A stretch of DNA of 64,000 nt from Clostridiales bacterium (GTDB lineage Bacteria; Bacillota; Clostridia; Saccharofermentanales; Saccharofermentanaceae), in contig JAGCVX010000026.1 of NCBI GenBank assembly GCA_017962145.1, positions 43,966-107,965 of the forward strand, written 5' to 3'. Positions within the stretch are counted from its first letter, which is position 1. The number at the start of each line of letters is the position of its first letter. Both the position numbers and the translations under genes were made by a program. Shown here one piece after another: positions 6,998 to 17,700 of the stretch. The notes under the pieces are model-generated. The model saw nothing but the letters and a program-made list of their open reading frames with translations. It was not told the origin of the DNA and ran no database searches.

Positions 6998-9415
6998 TTA
7001 CGCACGAAGCGTGATGTCGTATTTTTCCTTCAGGTTAGAAAGGATCGTATTTACAAATCCATCAATGACTTCCGGCTTGAACTCTTCGTCCTTCGGTGTG
7101 AATACCACACTGAATGCCAGGCTCTTCTTGTTCTCACCGAGCTGTGCACCTTCGTAGATATCGAACAGGTCGATCTTGGTGATGTACTCGCAGGAAGCAG
7201 CGATCTCTTTTTCGACAGTCGCGCAGGCGATATCCTTGCTCATTACGAAGCAGAAGTCACGCTTTTCTTCCAGGAACTTCGGAAGCGGGATGAACTTTCT
7301 TTCCTTGCCGTAGTACTGGTTCAGCACACGAAGATCGATCTCCGCCACATAAGCCGGAGCACGCATATCGAGTTCATCGCAGATCTCATAGAGCACCTGT
7401 CCGAGATAACCGACGGTCTCGCCGTTGCATACGACTTTCGCGGTTCTTCCCGGGTGCAGGAATGTCTTTTCGTCTTTTTCATAGTCGAACTTCACGTCGA
7501 GTGCATCCGCGATCACGGATACCAGACCCTTCAACGAGTAGAAATCTTCGTCCTCGCCAAATACACCGATGCAGATCGTCTCGCGCTCATCCGGATACTC
7601 GGTAAGCGGGAGTGCTTTCGGCAGGAATTTGTTGCCCATCTCGTAGATGCGTCCGCTGAGGATGCCTCTCTTCTGGTTTCTTGCCATCGCCGTGATCATC
7701 TGCGGAGCCAGTGTCGTTCTCATCAAAGAAAGATCGATATTGATCGGGTTCATGATCTTGATCGCGAAACGCTCCGGTGCATCCTCCGGAAGACGAAGCA
7801 TATCGAAATCCGCCGGAGAGAAGAACGAATAATGTACACCTTCGCAAGCGCCGGCAGCACAAAGTGCATTCTTGATCTTGAGTTCCGTTCTCTGCTTGAG
7901 GTTATTACCTCCGGATGTGACCTGCGCGGTCGGGATGAATGTCGGTGTGATGTGCTCATAGCCATACATACGGATGACTTCTTCTGCAACATCCTGATAG
8001 GATTCCATATCGACACGGTAACCCGGGATCGCGATCGTCAGTTCGTCACCATTGAGCTTCGGTGCGAAGTTGAGGTTCGTCAGGATACGGACGATATCTT
8101 CATCCGGAACCGTGATACCCAGAACACCGTTGACCTGCTTGACGCTGACCGTCAGATCTCTCGGCTCAACAGAGTTTCCTGTGTTGATATCGAACTTCGT
8201 TGCGCTTACCTTACCGCAGCCGAGTTCTTCCATCAGGTGCAGAGCACGCTTCATGGCCATAACGGTCGTATACTCATCAACACCCTTCGAGAAACGCATG
8301 CTCGAATCAGAAACCTGACCGAGTGCCTTACTGCTCTTACGGATATTGTCGTGAGCGAACTTGGCCGCTTCGAACATGACCGCGTTTGTGGTATCGAGGA
8401 TCTCGGAGTTGAGACCACCCATGATACCTGCCAGTGCAACCGGCTTCTTGCCGTCGCAGATAACGAGGTTTTCAGAAGTCAGTGCGAATTCTTTTTCATC
8501 GAGAGTTACGATCTTCTCGCCTTCTTCTGCACGACGTACATGGATCTCGCCGCCTTCCAGATACGAGAAATCGAAAGCATGCATCGGCTGGCCGAGCTCT
8601 TTGAGAACATAGTTCGTGATATCAACGACATTACTGATCGCAGAGCAGCCGACGAGAGCCAGACGGCGCTTCATCCATGCCGGAGACTCTTCGATCTTTA
8701 CATCCGATACATAATGACCGATATAACGCGGGCAAAGATCCGGAGCAGAAACACGGATATTGAAAGGAACAGTGACATCAGACTCGGTATAGTCGAGAGC
8801 CGGCTCTTTTACTGGCTTTCCGAGAACAGCCGCGACCTCTCTTGCGATACCGAAGATGCTCTGGCAGTCCGGACGGTTCGCTGTGATGGAAACATCGAAG
8901 AGATAGTCATCCAGACCCAGGATCGGCTTTACATCCGAACCCGGAACACTGTCAGAAGGCAGAACCAGAAGTCCGTTATAACCGGCACCCGGGAACATAT
9001 CCTCCGTTACTCCGATCTCGACACCGGAGCAGAGCATACCGTACGAATCGTATCCGCGGAGCTTGCCCTGACCGATAGTCATGAGGCCTTCTACTGTCTT
9101 ATGGTCTTTTGCAGTCGCATATACCTGAGCACCGATAAGTGCGAGCGGATACTTTCCGCCTGCTTCCACGTTATCGGCACCGCAGCAGATCTGCAGGGTT
9201 CCGTGAGATCCTGCATCCACCTGACAGAGGTGAAGATGTGTGCCCTCGATGCCCTCGCAGGTCTTGACCAGACCGACGACAACATTACTGATATCGTGAC
9301 CGACCTCATACTTTTCTTCTACCTCGAAACCACAGGAAAAGAGCTTCTCCTCCAGTTCATCCGGGGTAACGTTGATATCTACATAATCTTTCAACCAGCT
9401 AAGTGGTACTAACAT
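6998..9415 (-). CDS. pheT: phenylalanyl-tRNA synthetase beta subunit
   Basis: 805-residue beta subunit of the (alpha-beta)2 enzyme that charges tRNA-Phe. It opens MLVPLSWLKDYVDI, has the EMAP/tRNA-binding OB-fold at about residues 40-150 (CQVDAGSHGTLQICCGADNV, KLRGYDSYGMLCS), the B3/B4 editing region at about 210-390 (ANRPDC, VDITNYVL, GQPMHAFD), the B5 domain at about 400-475, and the C-terminal anticodon-binding FDX-ACB domain (PLPKFLEEKRDFCFVM, ending KYDITLRA). Length is normal. The ATG has AAGGAGGAG about 6 nt upstream, and the gap to pheS is 15 bp. It is expressed with pheS from the T-box-controlled promoter. Confidence 0.97.
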   Translation of the reverse strand: MLVPLSWLKDYVDINVTPDELEEKLFSCGFEVEEKYEVGHDISNVVVGLVKTCEGIEGTHLHLCQVDAGSHGTLQICCGADNVEAGGKYPLALIGAQVYATAKDHKTVEGLMTIGQGKLRGYDSYGMLCSGVEIGVTEDMFPGAGYNGLLVLPSDSVPGSDVKPILGLDDYLFDVSITANRPDCQSIFGIAREVAAVLGKPVKEPALDYTESDVTVPFNIRVSAPDLCPRYIGHYVSDVKIEESPAWMKRRLALVGCSAISNVVDITNYVLKELGQPMHAFDFSYLEGGEIHVRRAEEGEKIVTLDEKEFALTSENLVICDGKKPVALAGIMGGLNSEILDTTNAVMFEAAKFAHDNIRKSSKALGQVSDSSMRFSKGVDEYTTVMAMKRALHLMEELGCGKVSATKFDINTGNSVEPRDLTVSVKQVNGVLGITVPDEDIVRILTNLNFAPKLNGDELTIAIPGYRVDMESYQDVAEEVIRMYGYEHITPTFIPTAQVTSGGNNLKQRTELKIKNALCAAGACEGVHYSFFSPADFDMLRLPEDAPERFAIKIMNPINIDLSLMRTTLAPQMITAMARNQKRGILSGRIYEMGNKFLPKALPLTEYPDERETICIGVFGEDEDFYSLKGLVSVIADALDVKFDYEKDEKTFLHPGRTAKVVCNGETVGYLGQVLYEICDELDMRAPAYVAEIDLRVLNQYYGKERKFIPLPKFLEEKRDFCFVMSKDIACATVEKEIAASCEYITKIDLFDIYEGAQLGENKKSLAFSVVFTPKDEEFKPEVIDGFVNTILSNLKEKYDITLRA

Positions 9416-9430
9416 ATGCTCTCCTCCTTA

Positions 9431-10474
9431 TTAGTCATCGATCTGATCCAGAACGCGAAGATCCGATTCGAACAGAAGCTTAATGTTGTTGATGCCGTAC
9501 TTGAGCATCGCGATACGCTCGATACCGATGCCGAAGGCAAGACCCGAGTACACGTTGCTGTCGATTCCGCAGCCTTCGAGCACTTTCTTATTGACCACAC
9601 CGGCACCGAGGACCTCGATCCATCCTGTACCCTTACAGAGCTTACAGCCCTTACCGTGGCACTGGAAGCAGCTGACATCCACTTCTACCGACGGCTCAGT
9701 GAACGGGAAGTACGAAGGACGAAGACGGGTCTTGACCTCATCGTCGAAGATCTTCTTTACGAACTCATCGAGCATGCCCTGCAGGTCGCAAAGCGTGATG
9801 CCCTTATCTACGACCAGGCCTTCCATCTGGGTGAACATCGGCGAATGCGTCGCATCGTCATCGGAACGGAACACCTTACCGGGAGAGATGATCTTGATCG
9901 GCGGCTTCTGCGCTTCCATAACGTGGATCTGACCGGCAGAAGTCTGTGTTCTTAAGAGGAACTCCGGGCTTAAGTAGAATGTATCCTGCATATCTCTTGC
10001 CGGGTGATCCTGCGGAATATTGAGTGCAGTGAAGTTATAGTAATCCGTCTCGATCTCATTGCCTTCGTAGATCGAAAATCCCATGGACCCGAAAATGTCC
10101 ACGATCTGGTTTCTCACCTGTGTATTCGGATGAAGCTTACCGAGTTTACTCTTCTTCTCAGGAAGCGTAATGTCGATGGTCTCCTTCTCGTAGCGGGCTT
10201 TTCTCTCCTGCGCCTTGAACTTCTCGTCCATCTCGTCAAACTTATCCTGCGCCCAGTTCTTGATCTCATTGACCATCTTACCGTAGTCGGCCTTGAGCTC
10301 TTTCGGGATCTTGCCCATCTCCTTCATGAGGGAACCGATCTTGCCCTCTTTGGCATCCATGACACTCTTCTTGTACTCATAGACACCCTTACTGCTGGTG
10401 ATGCCCGCAAGATCGCTCTCGATTATGCTTCTGATCTCGGACAGTTTCTCTTTCAATTCACCAAGTTCTGCCAT
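9431..10474 (-). CDS. pheS: phenylalanyl-tRNA synthetase alpha subunit
   Basis: Catalytic alpha subunit, 347 aa from the ATG at 10474 ([11 protein letters not shown]). That start has a perfect AGGAGG 5 nt away. An in-frame ATG at 10570 lies inside the T-box terminator hairpin and is rejected. The N-terminal coiled coil covers about residues 1-85. Class II motif 1 and 2 regions follow ([49 protein letters not shown]), then motif 3 at the C-terminus ([15 protein letters not shown]). A four-cysteine segment [17 protein letters not shown] near residues 270-290 resembles a zinc-binding insertion seen in some bacterial PheS. Confidence 0.97.
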   Translation of the reverse strand: MAELGELKEKLSEIRSIIESDLAGITSSKGVYEYKKSVMDAKEGKIGSLMKEMGKIPKELKADYGKMVNEIKNWAQDKFDEMDEKFKAQERKARYEKETIDITLPEKKSKLGKLHPNTQVRNQIVDIFGSMGFSIYEGNEIETDYYNFTALNIPQDHPARDMQDTFYLSPEFLLRTQTSAGQIHVMEAQKPPIKIISPGKVFRSDDDATHSPMFTQMEGLVVDKGITLCDLQGMLDEFVKKIFDDEVKTRLRPSYFPFTEPSVEVDVSCFQCHGKGCKLCKGTGWIEVLGAGVVNKKVLEGCGIDSNVYSGLAFGIGIERIAMLKYGINNIKLLFESDLRVLDQIDD

Positions 10475-10539
10475 AACTTCCTCCTGTTCTTTTCCAAGCG
10501 ACATGTCCGGCGCTTGTGCCATTGGACCTTCCCAAATAC

Positions 10540-10824
10540 AAAAATCCCATGACAACGTTTCCATTGTCATGGGACGAATTCACGTAATTTCCGTGCACCT
10601 TCGCGGTACCACCCATGTTCGAAAAGCACTTCCTGTCAAGTACTCTCGCTCTCTTTTGCGCCTTTAATGCTGCGCCTGCATCTGCTTACTCAGTAATCAC
10701 CGTTTTCACAGAGCGCTCCCGTGTTGAAATTCATCTTAGTACCCCTGGGTCATGCTTACAGCCGGTGACATGACTCTCTGATTCCTGTCATACAAAGACT
10801 ACTTACGCACGTTCATTGCGATTA
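10540..10824 (-). promoter_or_regulatory. T-box leader, tRNA-Phe specific, upstream of pheST
   Basis: The minus strand carries the conserved T-box sequence GGGTGGTACCGCG (plus 10602-10614), which pairs with the free CCA end of uncharged tRNA. It is followed by a terminator: 11-bp arms at 10545-10555 and 10564-10574 and then TTTTT. In the 5' half, a TTC triplet (10728-10726) followed by A sits in the place expected for the specifier loop and would match the Phe anticodon. Shortage of charged tRNA-Phe should favour readthrough into pheS. Confidence 0.92.
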
Positions 10825-10830
10825 TTGAAG

Positions 10831-10859
10831 ATTGTACATTTGCCGTATCGAAAAGTCAA
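10831..10859 (-). promoter_or_regulatory. sigma-A-type promoter for the pheST T-box transcript
   Basis: TTGACT (10859-10854), a 17-bp spacer and TACAAT (10836-10831) on the minus strand. This predicts a start near 10824, about 350 nt before pheS. Confidence 0.75.
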
Positions 10860-10900
10860 GGGATTGCGCAATTTCGAGCCTGTCTGATCCGAATCCCCGT

Positions 10901-11278
10901 CTATATAAGCAGAATAAGCCATCGGATGACATAGAAATATACATACATCGCCCCCAGACCTCCGGCTATCCCCGTAATGAGCCTTCTATAGTTATTCGAT
11001 TCCAGGATCCCTGCTTTCTGGATGCCCCAGTCAAGCCCCATAATGCCTACCAGAACCGCCACCGGGATCCACGTGATCCGGATCCCCAGAAGAAGCATAA
11101 CGATACCGGATAGCTGCCCGAAGAAGACTCCTGTGCATCTGGCACATACCGGGAACTGATATCCCCGGAAAGAGAAGCTTCGGTCTTCTCTCTGATGGCA
11201 GCCCAGACGTCGACCCAGCTCCATCAGACACAACCATGTCCGGATCCCCTTATCCTGTTTTGGCGTTACATTCTCCAT
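10901..11278 (-). CDS. DUF2085 family membrane protein
   Basis: 125 aa. The N-terminal cytosolic or interfacial part has the DUF2085 pattern LGCHQREDRSFSFRGYQFPVCARCTG, with three conserved cysteines and a histidine. Membrane helices follow at about residues 52-70, 72-85 and 100-122. The family is widespread in Firmicutes and of unknown function; the CHQ/CARCTG residues suggest metal or redox chemistry, which is inference. It begins 3 bp after the zinc-ribbon gene, so the two are translationally linked. GGAAG precedes the ATG. Confidence 0.85.
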   Translation of the reverse strand: MENVTPKQDKGIRTWLCLMELGRRLGCHQREDRSFSFRGYQFPVCARCTGVFFGQLSGIVMLLLGIRITWIPVAVLVGIMGLDWGIQKAGILESNNYRRLITGIAGGLGAMYVYFYVIRWLILLI

Positions 11279-11281
11279 CTG

Positions 11282-11491
11282 TTATTTCTTCCACTTCTTA
11301 CCGCAGTTATTGCAAACCCAGTAGTTGGTATTCTTCGTCGTCTTTCCTTCTCCGCAAAGACCGCACAACATGCCAAAGGGTCCGAAAATAAGATACCCCA
11401 GGCAGCCTTTACCCGCGCTATAGTCCTTACCGGAAGTAGAAACTTCATTAATGATCGTACAATTCTCGCTATGGCATTTCGGACACTTCAT
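11282..11491 (-). CDS. small zinc-ribbon protein
   Basis: 69 aa. CPKC near the N-terminus and CNNCGKKW at the C-terminus form a zinc-ribbon pair. Between them is a hydrophobic glycine-rich stretch (GCLGYLIFGPFGMLCGLCGEGK) that could be a short membrane-inserting hairpin. AAGGAG lies 9 nt before the ATG. It directly precedes the DUF2085 gene, the only other gene before the pheST promoter. No function is known. Confidence 0.75.
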   Translation of the reverse strand: MKCPKCHSENCTIINEVSTSGKDYSAGKGCLGYLIFGPFGMLCGLCGEGKTTKNTNYWVCNNCGKKWKK

Positions 11492-11646
11492 ATCTCATCT
11501 CTCCTTTTGAGACATTATAGCATTGCACCCGAAAACATAAGACCCGCACAACTTCCGATATAGAAACCCTAATTCGCCGAAGATGCAAACCACCAAAGAT
11601 GAAAGGTGCCCGAGAAAGCTGTCCGTTATGATTCAGCGCACAAAAG

Positions 11647-11680
11647 AAATCCCTCAAGGCCAAATAGCCATGAGGGATTT
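11647..11680 (-). terminator. terminator downstream of the RHS gene
   Basis: Perfect 10-bp arms AAATCCCTCA and TGAGGGATTT around a 14-nt loop, starting 22 bp past the RHS stop. The minus strand continues TCTTTTG and the plus strand has TTTTTTT nearby, so it could act in both directions. Confidence 0.75.
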
Positions 11681-11702
11681 ATGAAGTCTTTTTTTGTGCT
11701 AT

Positions 11703-14700
11703 TTATCTTTTGCGCTCAGCATATACAGCTCCTATAAGTGTTGTCCAAAAATTCATTTTTTCGCCATCAAAAAAGAAGCGAAGCATTGTTTTAACTGCTA
11801 ACTTATTTACAAACTCTGAAAAATAGTGTAACGCTGCATTACACATATCTTGTACAGACCACTGTTCATACTTGTCAGGATCAAATACAGTCATCAGTGC
11901 TTTTGATATCGCCCACACTGCTGCAAGAGCCATCAGTGCAAAAGCAACAGATTCAAACATGGCATCAATAAAGCTATTGGCTCCAGGTGCCAGTGTGTAT
12001 GTAAGACCACCGACAACACTATCTTTTAAAATATCAAATACTATCTCACCTGAGCCGCGTGTCCGTTTACCTGTAAGTGTTTTGTATAAATCAATCGAGA
12101 TAGTAGCTATTGTCGTTGCAATGAACTGAACCATCATGCTTTCCACCAAAGTACAGAAGTGTCCGCTAGGATCACAATACTTTATCGGGTTGCTAAAGGC
12201 GAACAGATACTTGTTCAAACTCATAGGTTCTTTCATCTCACCAGCATATGTATCCATACTGGTAAATGTTCCCGTTTGCGGATCCATATATCTCGCTCTG
12301 AGATAGTAGAGTCCTGTTGCATCTTTCAATTCACCTTGCAATCCATACTCATTATCCGAAGATCCAGAATGTGCAAGTTCATTTCCGAAGGCATCGAAGA
12401 TATACTCATCCGATATCGAACCATTCATGTCAGTTAATGCGCGAACTGTATTTCCTCCATCGAACAAGTAGAAAGATGTATCGTCACCTGTAGTAGTAGA
12501 AATCAATTCATGACCTCGAATATAGAACACCGATTCTGAAGCAGTAGTTGCTGCAAGAATTTGTGAATACTCTCCGCTATAATCGATGGTATAGTATGTT
12601 GTTACACCATTACTCGTCTTGGAAGTTCTATCTCCAAAGACATTGTAAGTATATGTTTCGGTCAATGTTCCATTACTTGAATTTACAACTGCCTTCACCA
12701 TTTGGTTTCGAGAATTGTATTCGTACGATGCAACAAGAATACCATTTGCACTTTGTGCAACAAGATTTCCTGCATTGTCGTATGTGTATACAACATTCCC
12801 GGCCTGAACCAACTGATTCAGTTCATTGTATTTATACGTTGTTGTCACACCATCTTTGGTCATGGAAACTCGATTAGAATTAGCATCGTAAGCATATGTG
12901 GTTACCGAAGTATTACCATTGCTTTCGATTATTTCAGAAGTGAGTCTTCCCAAATCATCGTAGGTGTATGTCACCTTCCGATTCAATTCCTGACACGACA
13001 ATCTCTCACCATTTGCACCAATAGTGTACTCGTAACTTGCAAGAATAGTACCTTGGCTATTCGTAGTAACTAGTTTGATTAACACACTCATAGAATTATA
13101 TTCATAAGTAGTTACAACACCATTTGAATACTCGGTCTTAGCAAGATTACCAAGTTTGTCATAAGAGTAAGTGGTAAAATTTCCGTCTCCATCTACAACT
13201 CGTGTCAGTCTGCCTTCGATATCATACTCATATGAAACAGTGTTTTCTGAGTATGAGAGTGCGATCATATTGCCACAAGCATCATAGGAATACTGAATCG
13301 TGTTACCTTGAGCATCTTTTACAGAAGCCAGATTGCCGAATGAATCATAAGTATAGAAAATTGTTCCAGATTCATCCTTAACACTCTCTATCTGTCCATT
13401 TGAATTGTAAGTACAACTGATCGTTCCTTCACCGTCATTCAGTGAGATTTCTCTACCCTTAGAATCATACGTATAAGTCGACGTATTTCCTCCAAAGTCG
13501 GTATACGAAACCACTTGTCCCTTGTCATTATAAGAGATATGACTCTCATTCCCAGCTGCATCGGTAATTTTAAAGATTCTCCCATATTGATCATAGGAAT
13601 ACGTTGTTTCGTTACCGAGGCTATCAGATATTTTAGTAATGTTACCAAATGCATCGTATTCATAAACCCATGAATTCCCATAGGCATCTGTTACAGATGT
13701 CAGATTATCCATAGTATCGTAAGAATAAGATGTTGCATGGTTCTCACAATCAGTAAATGAGGTCATTCTTCCACGAACATCATATGTCCATGTTGCACTG
13801 TTCCCATCCGGATACGTTGCTTTTGTTCGATTTCCACATGTATCATAAGTGAAAGAAAAGACGTTTCCTTCAGCATCTGTAAAACTGGTAACCATTCCAG
13901 CATCTGAATACGTATAAACTGTTGTGTTTCCGAAAGGATCTGTTATCTCTGTGCATCTTCCCGCAGCATCATAATCGTAATATGTTACTCCTCCACACAG
14001 ATTCTGATACGAAACTTGTCGATCATTCGAATCATAACTATATTTCTCAACAGCCCCAGTCGAATATGATTTCTCAACAAGGTTTCCGACTTTGTCGTAT
14101 TTGTATGAAATTGATTGACCCTTTCTATCCGTAGAATATACTAGTTGATTCTCCACATCATATACAAACGTCTCTGTTGTGCCATCAGGATATGCGATTT
14201 CTGTGCAATTTCCGTAGGCATCATAAGAATAACTAGTGCTATTACCAGTTTCATCAACAGAAGTAATCGTATTCCCTGCTGTATCGTACTTATATGTCAC
14301 AAATGTTCCGTCAGGATGGATTTCTTTAATTACATTTCCATATAGATCATATTCGTAAGAAATGACTAATGATATCTTTCCATCAGACTCTGTTCTAGTA
14401 GCTACCAGATTCTGAGCATTATAAGTAAATGTAATAGTTTTTCCTTCAGAATCAGTAGCTGAAATAATTCTGCCTTCTGTATCATATACTATAGAGTACA
14501 TTAGGCTAATACTGTCAGAAACTCCTGCTATTCTTCCATTCGAGTCAAGGTCAATTCTTGTATTATTACCACTTGCTTCAACAAGATTTGCACCGCCTCC
14601 ATCATAATCGTATGTTACGCGAAGCATTTCTGTACCATACACATCAACAGATGATACCCAGTTTTCTTTCGTGTATGAGTATTGTCCAGTTCTACCCAGA

Positions 14701-17700
14701 CTATCCGTAAATGATTGCAACTCACCATCTGCTGAATAGCAGTAATATGTCGTATTTCCCATTGCATCGGTAAACGACGACAGGTTGTGATTCTCATCAT
14801 ATGTCTTGTATGTCGTTCTACCGAGTGCATCGGTCTCTGTCAGTACGTTGCCGTAATCGTCGTAGGTATAGATGGTTGCATAACCCAGGCGATTGGTGAC
14901 GACTTCTGTCTTATGTGCCAGATCGTGATTAACTTCGATGCGGTGATTGTCTGCATCGATAATCGCGACGAGACGTCCGTCATCATCGTACTCATTTCTG
15001 GAAACGTGTACGCCTCTCGGATCAACAATGTCATTGAGATAGTGATCGGTGTATCCGAATTCGGTAGTATTGTTTCCGCGATCGTTTACAGCAATCAGAT
15101 CTCCATTGTCATCATAGGTGTACGAAACAGTCTGTACACCATCCGAAATGGACGTGATACGGCCATTCTCATCTCTTACGAATTCGATTCCGGATCCGTC
15201 GAGATAGAATACACCATCTTCCGAAATGACGATGGTATTTCCATATGTATCGACAACCTTATTCAGGCCCGTGTCGATATTGAAATAATACTTCGTTCCA
15301 TCCTTGGTTGTCAGGAGGAAATTCTTCGGAGCAAAGACTTCATCTGTGAAGATATCGCTCTTAAGCTCTCCATCGTTATACCAAAGCTGAGTATGCTGAT
15401 CCAGAATCTCCAGAGTAGATGTTGAACCGTTCTTTGCTTCGAAATAAGCAGAGATGTTCTGCTCCATCTCGAGATATTCCTGTTTCTCCGGACTCAGTTT
15501 CAGTTTGAAAGTCTCTGTCTTTCCATTGCCCCAGTCAACGGTTATTTCATGGGAGAATACTTCTCTCCAGAAGTACGTTACACCCATTACGAAACCGGGG
15601 AGTTTACCCTGTTTCCAGCCGACTCCGAGACGTCCGGAGATCGAGATGGTCGGTCCGCCGATGCTCAGATCCCAGCCATAGCCGAAGTCACCCTCTTCAT
15701 AGAGGTGTCTGGAATCATACGTTCTGAAGATCTGGATCGGGAAATTATTCATACCCGTTGTCAGATCATTGAATGTGATCGAGTAGTTACCGATCTTCGC
15801 ATTGCCGCTGACTTTTACCGTGATCTCATCCGAGAGAGAACCGCCATCCTCAGCCAGTGCCGTTACACGGATCGTATAGTAACCATTCAGAAGCAGCGTT
15901 GCGTCGATGATACCGAGGACATCGTCGAAGACGCCTTCTGTTCCTTCCGAAGAATAGATCTCTACATCACTGTCTGCCGGCAGGATCTCAAATACATAAC
16001 CGGTCAGCATCGTTCCGGATACGGTTCCGTAAATGTTTTCCATAAACGAAACTTCCAGATCCATCTGGTTGTCCCGGATATCGACAAACAGTTCGTCATC
16101 CGAGTAATCTCTCTGCGGAGCGATATACTCGATCTGCGTTTTCTTCGTGCTTGTTAAGCCGGAAGCACTGGTAACAACCAGAACGACTGTATACGTACCG
16201 GAATGCAGATCGGCAAGCAGGAATTCCGCCAGCTTCTCATTCTTCTTATTGCCTTCACCGAAGTATTCGACTACGAGTTCTTCCGTCTCCGCATTATACA
16301 TCGAGATGGAATAGGTCGAATCTTCATTACAGTCGATACTTCCGTTAAAGATGATACCTTTTTCCTCGAAGATTGCAGGATCAAGTTCCACATTCAGATA
16401 GATCTTCTTATAGATACTGATCGGGATCTCCTTGGTAAAATCATTGCCATCGCGGTCTTTAACGGTAAGTACTATCGTATACTCGCCCAGAGGCATATCC
16501 TTAGCCGGAATACGGTCAATATAACCGAATTCAGTAGAGATATCATTAACAGAAGAGTAGACTACCTCTCCTTCTTCGTTCACGATATCCACGCGGCAAT
16601 CGGTTTCCGGATCAGCGGCAGGACCGATACGTCCGGAAATATCGATGCTTTCGTTGATGTCATACGGACGGTTATCAAGCGGTGCCAATACCTGAAGCAC
16701 GCCTTCAAACTCATCACGGATCTGCGGATTCGGATCGAATTCGAAGCCATCCAGATAGTATTCGCCCCAGTCAAGAAGTTCTGTTTTTCCGAGAACACCC
16801 GGATATACAGTATGAGATCCCTGGAATACTTCTTCCAGATCGATCGGGCAGACAAGAAGCGGCGTATCGGGCTTCTCGACATTACCATCCGCATCGCGTT
16901 CTGCGATATAGAGATACATCATCTTTGTGGAGCCGTCATAATCGACCCAGACCTCATGTTCCAGACCACCGGTCAAAAGCGGCAGATACTGTGCCATCGC
17001 CCAGTCACGGCGATCGTTACCATTCGTACAGATCGCTACCATGGCAGGATACGGTTCAGTACCGGCATACCAGCCATCCGGCTCACCTTCGATTGGCTCA
17101 CCGAATTCATTTCTCCAATGAGAATCACCGGTAGCAATTGTATCCAGATGGAAAGAAATAGAGTGTTCTCTCGTATCCGGAGACGAAGACAGAACGAAGT
17201 TCATGTAGTGTCCGGCTTCATCGTTCGCGATATAAGCGGTAAATCTCAGCGAGAAAGAATAATCCTCAGAGAATTCACGCGGCGTCAGATAGTATTTCTG
17301 CTGAATCTCGGCAACACCCTTACCGACTGTCATACGGTCAGGTGTCATATCTCCGTTACCATTCCACTCAGCCTTATCGAATCTGCGGATATAGCCGAAG
17401 TCCTCATCACCGATAGAGATGATCTGGTATCTGTCCTGTTCCTTGATCGGGAGATCATCCGGACGCAGTCCCTTAATCGGCTCATCAGATACTTCAAAAC
17501 CGTGAAGTATTGTATTGGAATCCTTCTTGAAATCTCCGCCGATGAATCCCATATAGAGATTACTGTTTCCGCCGAAGAATTCATTAAGATCGATGTCCAG
17601 AGAAAGAATCGGATCGGCATACTTATAGATATGGCCGAATTCATTGATCGTGCATACGTAAACGGACAGAGTGGTTCCGTCATACTCAACATACGCATCG

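Noticed and set aside
7454..9412. Long open frame (652 codons) on the plus strand
   Set aside because: It is fully antisense to pheT, with no ribosome site and Cys/Arg/Asp-rich random-like composition; pheT is certain.
10475..10570. Longer PheS start
   Set aside because: The ATG at 10570 is within the T-box terminator stem; the ATG at 10474 has a perfect ribosome site and matches known PheS N-termini.
11703..12165. Known RHS toxin domain in the C-terminal tail
   Set aside because: I could not match the hydrophobic 150-residue tail to any nuclease, deaminase or ADP-ribosyltransferase motif, so no toxin class is named.
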